Shown: piece after piece, positions 14,344 through 17,050 of the stretch | Position numbering within the stretch: the first letter of the stretch is position 1 | Layout: every line of letters begins with the position of its first letter | Origin: Flavobacteriaceae bacterium | Lineage (GTDB): Bacteria > Bacteroidota > Bacteroidia > Flavobacteriales > Flavobacteriaceae | Length of the DNA stretch: 17,050 bases | Direction of reading: 5' to 3' | Assembly: GCA_018672145.1 (NCBI GenBank) | Contig: JABHGH010000125.1 | Span: 1 to 17,050, forward strand | Position numbers and translations under genes: made by a program | The notes under the pieces: model-generated | The model's database searches: none | What the model saw: only the letters and a program-made list of their open reading frames with translations | Told to the model about the DNA's origin: nothing

Positions 14344-15159
14344 TTATGTAGAGTGTATTACACGTTGTGGAAAAGGAATTTCAATCTTATGTTTTGAAAA
14401 GGTGTCATAGATTTCGTATCGTAATTCACTTTGAACAGGAACAGCTTTAAAACTGTTGTTAAGCGAAAACATCAAATCAAAATCGAGGCTGCTTTCTCCA
14501 AAGTCCGAAAACAAAACTGTTGGACTTGGAGACTTCAAAACTGCTTTGTTTTCGAGGGCTATGTCAGTTAATAATTGTTTCACAAGGGCAACATCTGTAC
14601 CATAGGCGACACTGACCTTAACTCTTTCTCTAGTTATCTTACCATTCTCAGTCCAATTATACAGGGTGTTGGTTAAATACAAGTGATTAGGTATAATGAG
14701 TACTTTATTATCTATGGTAACAGCACGGGTGGTGCGCAGAGTAATGTCTTGTACTTTACCGACTTTGCCGTCCACCTCAATGATATCGCCGACATGCACA
14801 GATTGATCGATGAGGATAAAAACGCCTGATATAATATCTTGAAAGAAAGTTTGCAAAGCAAATCCAATACCAACCAATAAGGCTGCCGAAGCAGCAAAAA
14901 CAGCTGTGAGCTCAATGCCCATATTTTGCAAGGCCAACAAGATAATGATGGAATAGATGGAATAGTTTACAAAACCAAAAATGGGTTTGAACTTTCCTTG
15001 GCGTTCGGCGCTGAAGTTGCGACTAACAATTTTTTTAAACAGTCGTAATATGAACCGTGCTGATAAGAAAACAAAAAGAAAAATTAAAAATAACTTGATG
15101 TTGAGGCTAACCCCCCCAAATGATAAATTTCTAGTAAAAAAATCAATAAATCTTTCCAT
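14344..15159 (-). CDS. MscS-type small-conductance mechanosensitive channel
   Basis: MscS channels open under membrane tension and release solutes during osmotic downshock. The 271-residue protein is about the length of E. coli MscS. Hydrophobic segments lie at about 19-40 and 65-82, and the pore-lining TM3 at about 85-115 is rich in small residues (AVFAASAALLVGIGFALQ), followed by FFQDIISGVFIL. The beta domain follows with DQSVHVGDIIEVDGKVGKV (about 117-135) and IPNHLYLTNTLYNWT. The C-terminal alpha/beta domain ends with the family signature IPFPQR. It is the first gene of a tight unit with the response regulator (1-base gap) and the M28 peptidase. It lies downstream of a strong terminator that isolates it from dnaJ. 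Confidence 0.94.
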   Translation of the reverse strand: MERFIDFFTRNLSFGGVSLNIKLFLIFLFVFLSARFILRLFKKIVSRNFSAERQGKFKPIFGFVNYSIYSIIILLALQNMGIELTAVFAASAALLVGIGFALQTFFQDIISGVFILIDQSVHVGDIIEVDGKVGKVQDITLRTTRAVTIDNKVLIIPNHLYLTNTLYNWTENGKITRERVKVSVAYGTDVALVKQLLTDIALENKAVLKSPSPTVLFSDFGESSLDFDLMFSLNNSFKAVPVQSELRYEIYDTFSKHKIEIPFPQRVIHST

Positions 15160-15183
15160 TCAACTAAAGTACAAAATGATTGT

Positions 15184-15219
15184 AAAATAAAACCCACCCT
15201 TAATAAAATTAAGGATGGG
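15184..15219 (-). terminator. Rho-independent terminator between dnaJ and the MscS-type gene
   Basis: An 11-bp inverted repeat pairs 15219-15209 with 15203-15193 across a 5-base loop. On the minus strand every position pairs (one G-U wobble), whereas the plus strand has a C-A mismatch, so it favours minus-strand transcripts. A T-rich tract (TTTTATTT) follows. It lies about 90 bases past the dnaJ stop and 25 bases before the channel gene start. Confidence 0.8.
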
Positions 15220-15272
15220 AAAAAATTGCTATGAAAAAGAAAAATTAACTATAGTAAATCCTACAGTTGCTC

Positions 15273-15280
15273 CAAATATA
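15273..15280 (-). promoter_or_regulatory. Candidate -7 element between dnaJ and the terminator
   Basis: On the minus strand TATATTTG (15280-15273) fits TAnnTTTG exactly, but no TTTG-like -33 element lies at the right distance. Transcription from it would start near 15266 and meet the terminator at 15219-15184 after about 80 bases, so it would give a short RNA or a leader that must read through to the channel gene. Confidence 0.25.
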
Positions 15281-15309
15281 CTATAAATTTCGTCTTACGC
15301 ACTTTTTTT

Positions 15310-16422
15310 TTAGGAAAACATGTCTTTCACTTTATCAAAGAAAGACTTTTCACCTTTTTTAGGATCAGGTATAAAGTTTTCATCCGTCATCATTGCGTCA
15401 AAAAATTGCTTTTGTTCTTTAGATAAATGTTGTGGCGTCCAGACATTGACATGCACCAACAAATCCCCTGTTCCGTAGCCATTTAAACTTGGAATTCCTT
15501 TTCCTTTCAAACGAAGGATTTTTCCTGATTGTATACCCGCATCAAGTCGAATGCGAACAGATCCTTTAATGACTTGAATCTCTTTGGAGATACCCAAAAC
15601 CGCTTCAGGCAGACTGATATAAAGATCCATATGAAGGTTATCTCCTTCACGTTTTAGTGTTTTGTGTTCTAGCACTTGAATAAGAATAATCATGTCACCA
15701 CTTATTCCGTTCCCAGGGGCTTCATTGCCCTTTCCTGAAAGTTTTAACTGCATTCCATCCTCTACTCCGGCAGGAATTGTCACTTCAACTGTTTCTTCTT
15801 TGCTAATGAGACCATTGGCATCGGAGCCTGCTGGACGATTCACTAAAGACTGACCAGATCCTCCGCAAGTGGGACAGGTCGTTGCGGTTTGCATGCGACC
15901 CAACACCGTGTTGGTAATGCGCATAGTTTGCCCAGACCCGTTGCAAGTGCCACAAGTCGAAAAACGGGCATCAGGCGCTTGAACTTTGCGTTTGATTTTG
16001 ATTTTTTTCTCAACCCCTAAAACCAATTCTTCTAAAGTGAGTTTAACACGAACACGAAGGTTGGCTCCTTTTACGGCACGCCTTCCGCCACCACCAAAAC
16101 CGCCAAAACCGCCACCGCCAAAAGCGCTGCCGAAAATATCTCCAAACTGGCTGAAAATATCGTCCATATTCATACCACCTCCACCAAAGCCTTGGCTGCC
16201 ATCAAAAGCAGAATGACCAAATTGGTCGTACTGCTGGCGTTTTTGCTGATCTCCGAGCACTTCGTAAGCCTCAGCTGCCTTTTTAAAATTTTGCTCCGCT
16301 TGTGTGTCACCTGGGTTTTTGTCAGGATGAAACTGAATTGCCTTTTTGCGATAAGCCTTTTTTATTTCACCTGCTGAGGCTGACTTCGAAACGCCAAGAA
16401 TATCGTAATAGTCTTCTTTCAT
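15310..16422 (-). CDS. dnaJ: Chaperone protein DnaJ (Hsp40), with a single zinc centre
   Basis: DnaJ delivers unfolded clients to DnaK and stimulates its ATPase. The 370-residue protein has an N-terminal J domain with HPD at 32-34, a Gly/Phe-rich linker (about 74-114), a zinc-binding region, two C-terminal substrate-binding domains and a conserved tail (KSFFDKVKDMFS). Only two CxxCxGxG motifs are present, at 157-164 and 183-190, instead of four. The sequence between them (GQ...GRMQTATTCPTC) aligns with the stretch between E. coli motifs II and III, so zinc centre II is kept and centre I (motifs I and IV) is missing. I recall similar DnaJ proteins in Flavobacteriia, so this looks like a lineage trait and not damage. 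It follows grpE by 15 bases and is probably co-transcribed with it. Confidence 0.97.
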   Translation of the reverse strand: MKEDYYDILGVSKSASAGEIKKAYRKKAIQFHPDKNPGDTQAEQNFKKAAEAYEVLGDQQKRQQYDQFGHSAFDGSQGFGGGGMNMDDIFSQFGDIFGSAFGGGGFGGFGGGGRRAVKGANLRVRVKLTLEELVLGVEKKIKIKRKVQAPDARFSTCGTCNGSGQTMRITNTVLGRMQTATTCPTCGGSGQSLVNRPAGSDANGLISKEETVEVTIPAGVEDGMQLKLSGKGNEAPGNGISGDMIILIQVLEHKTLKREGDNLHMDLYISLPEAVLGISKEIQVIKGSVRIRLDAGIQSGKILRLKGKGIPSLNGYGTGDLLVHVNVWTPQHLSKEQKQFFDAMMTDENFIPDPKKGEKSFFDKVKDMFS

Positions 16423-16437
16423 AATGAATGTATTGTA

Positions 16438-16962
16438 TTAGTTCCCGACGACTACTTTTGGATAGCGAATAATCTTGTCTCCAAGTTTGTATCCCGTCCC
16501 CACAACATCAACAATTTTACCTTTTAATTTTTCTTCTGGTGCAGGAATCTGCGTAATTGCTTCGTGAAGTTCAGCATCAAAATCATCACCTTGACCAACC
16601 TCCATTTGTGACAATCCTTGATTGCGTAGTGTGTCTGATAGTTTATTATAAATCAGTTCAACTCCTTGTTGCTGGTCTGCATCATCTGATTTTTTCAACT
16701 CAACTAATGCGCGCTCAAAATCATCAACCACTGGAAGCAAAGCAGTCACTAGTTCTTGTGCAGCTGTTTTGAAAAGGTCTATACGTTCTTTGGAAGTGCG
16801 TTTTTTGTAATTCTCGAATTCAGCAAATAGACGCAGGTATTGATCTTTCTCTTTATCAACACTTGACTGTAACTCGTCTATCTTCTTTTGAAAATCACTA
16901 GAAGAATCTTTCTTTTTAGGTACTGTCTTCGTTGTGCTTTTTTTAGGGTTGGTTTTAGCCAT
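16438..16962 (-). CDS. grpE: Nucleotide exchange factor GrpE
   Basis: GrpE releases ADP from DnaK and so works in the same chaperone cycle as the adjacent dnaJ. The 174 residues are in the normal range. A lysine-rich, probably disordered N-terminus (1-20) is followed by a long coiled-coil helix (about 22-62, including FQKKIDELQ and RLFAEFENYKKRTSKER), the segment LLPVVDDFERAL, and the C-terminal beta domain with FDAELHEAIT and the signature GTGYKLGDKIIRYPKVVVG (155-173). The start at 16962 (MAKTN) follows a TAnnTTTG promoter by a short leader. dnaK is not in the window. No CIRCE operator is visible in the 88 bases upstream. Confidence 0.97.
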   Translation of the reverse strand: MAKTNPKKSTTKTVPKKKDSSSDFQKKIDELQSSVDKEKDQYLRLFAEFENYKKRTSKERIDLFKTAAQELVTALLPVVDDFERALVELKKSDDADQQQGVELIYNKLSDTLRNQGLSQMEVGQGDDFDAELHEAITQIPAPEEKLKGKIVDVVGTGYKLGDKIIRYPKVVVGN

Positions 16963-16986
16963 TTCAATTTTTTATATAACTATTGA

Positions 16987-17019
16987 CAAAAGTAACGCCA
17001 AAGAAAGACATCTGCCAAT
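16987..17019 (-). promoter_or_regulatory. Candidate promoter of the grpE-dnaJ operon
   Basis: On the minus strand TACTTTTG (16994-16987) fits the -7 element TAnnTTTG exactly, 25 bases before the grpE ATG. ATTG (17019-17016) lies 21 bases further upstream as a partial -33 element. Spacing is within the range seen in Bacteroidota. Confidence 0.45.
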
Positions 17020-17050
17020 TTGACATCAATTCATTTCTATTTTGGCTTCA

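Noticed and set aside
15172..15179. TCATTTTG on the minus strand as a -7 box for the MscS-type gene
   Set aside because: The second position of TAnnTTTG is wrong and no -33 element lies upstream; the octamer also sits against the terminator, so evidence is too thin.
16081..16200. Repetitive CCACCA/CCGCCA-like stretch
   Set aside because: It encodes the Gly/Phe-rich linker of DnaJ on the minus strand; the repetition is codon-level and not a CRISPR or tandem-repeat element.
17019..17044. Plus-strand promoter (TTTG, then TATTTTG) for a divergent gene beyond the right edge
   Set aside because: The -7 match is one base short and the spacer is only 15; the downstream gene is outside the window and cannot be checked.

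Overview
The window reads as an ordinary, gene-dense chromosomal segment of a Bacteroidota bacterium, most likely from the Flavobacteriia or a close marine relative. The evidence is an AT-leaning composition, an unusually long SecA with a Bacteroidota-type insertion and no C-terminal zinc tail, a very acidic DUF2795-type protein just ahead of secA, a family S9 dipeptidyl peptidase, no clear Shine-Dalgarno sequences, and several upstream matches to the Bacteroidota -7 element TAnnTTTG. I see no mobile element, prophage, tRNA, rRNA, CRISPR array or defence island. Taxonomy is inferred from gene type only.

Left part, plus strand (1-9370): the 3' part of lnt (apolipoprotein N-acyltransferase) ends at a hairpin terminator. 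Next come a PduO-type cobalamin adenosyltransferase and the small DUF2795-type gene, which has its own promoter and a strong terminator. A probable operon follows: secA, a GT-B glycosyltransferase (4-bp ATGA overlap with secA), msrA with an N-terminal hydrophobic export or anchor segment, and a secreted DPP IV-like serine peptidase (4-bp ATGA overlap with msrA). Much of this block concerns the envelope: lipoprotein maturation, Sec export, glycosylation, repair of oxidised exported proteins and peptide degradation.

Right part, minus strand (9333-16962), read right to left: (i) grpE-dnaJ, with a TAnnTTTG promoter and a strong terminator; (ii) a MscS-type channel, an NtrC-like response regulator and a secreted M28 metallopeptidase, tightly spaced; (iii) a GTG-initiated MATE exporter, a 75-residue conserved-looking hypothetical protein and a PAP2-family membrane phosphatase, linked by 17-bp and 4-bp overlaps. 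The PAP2 gene runs head-on into the dipeptidyl peptidase gene, and the two coding regions overlap by 38 bp.

No clearly new system is visible. The points most worth a second look are the AAA+ response regulator that has lost both the canonical GAFTGA loop and the DNA-binding domain, the DnaJ that keeps only one of two zinc centres, the glycosyltransferase with a degenerate EX7E motif, the small translationally coupled hypothetical gene, a possible operator ahead of the MATE gene, and a promoter-terminator pair between dnaJ and the mechanosensitive channel gene.
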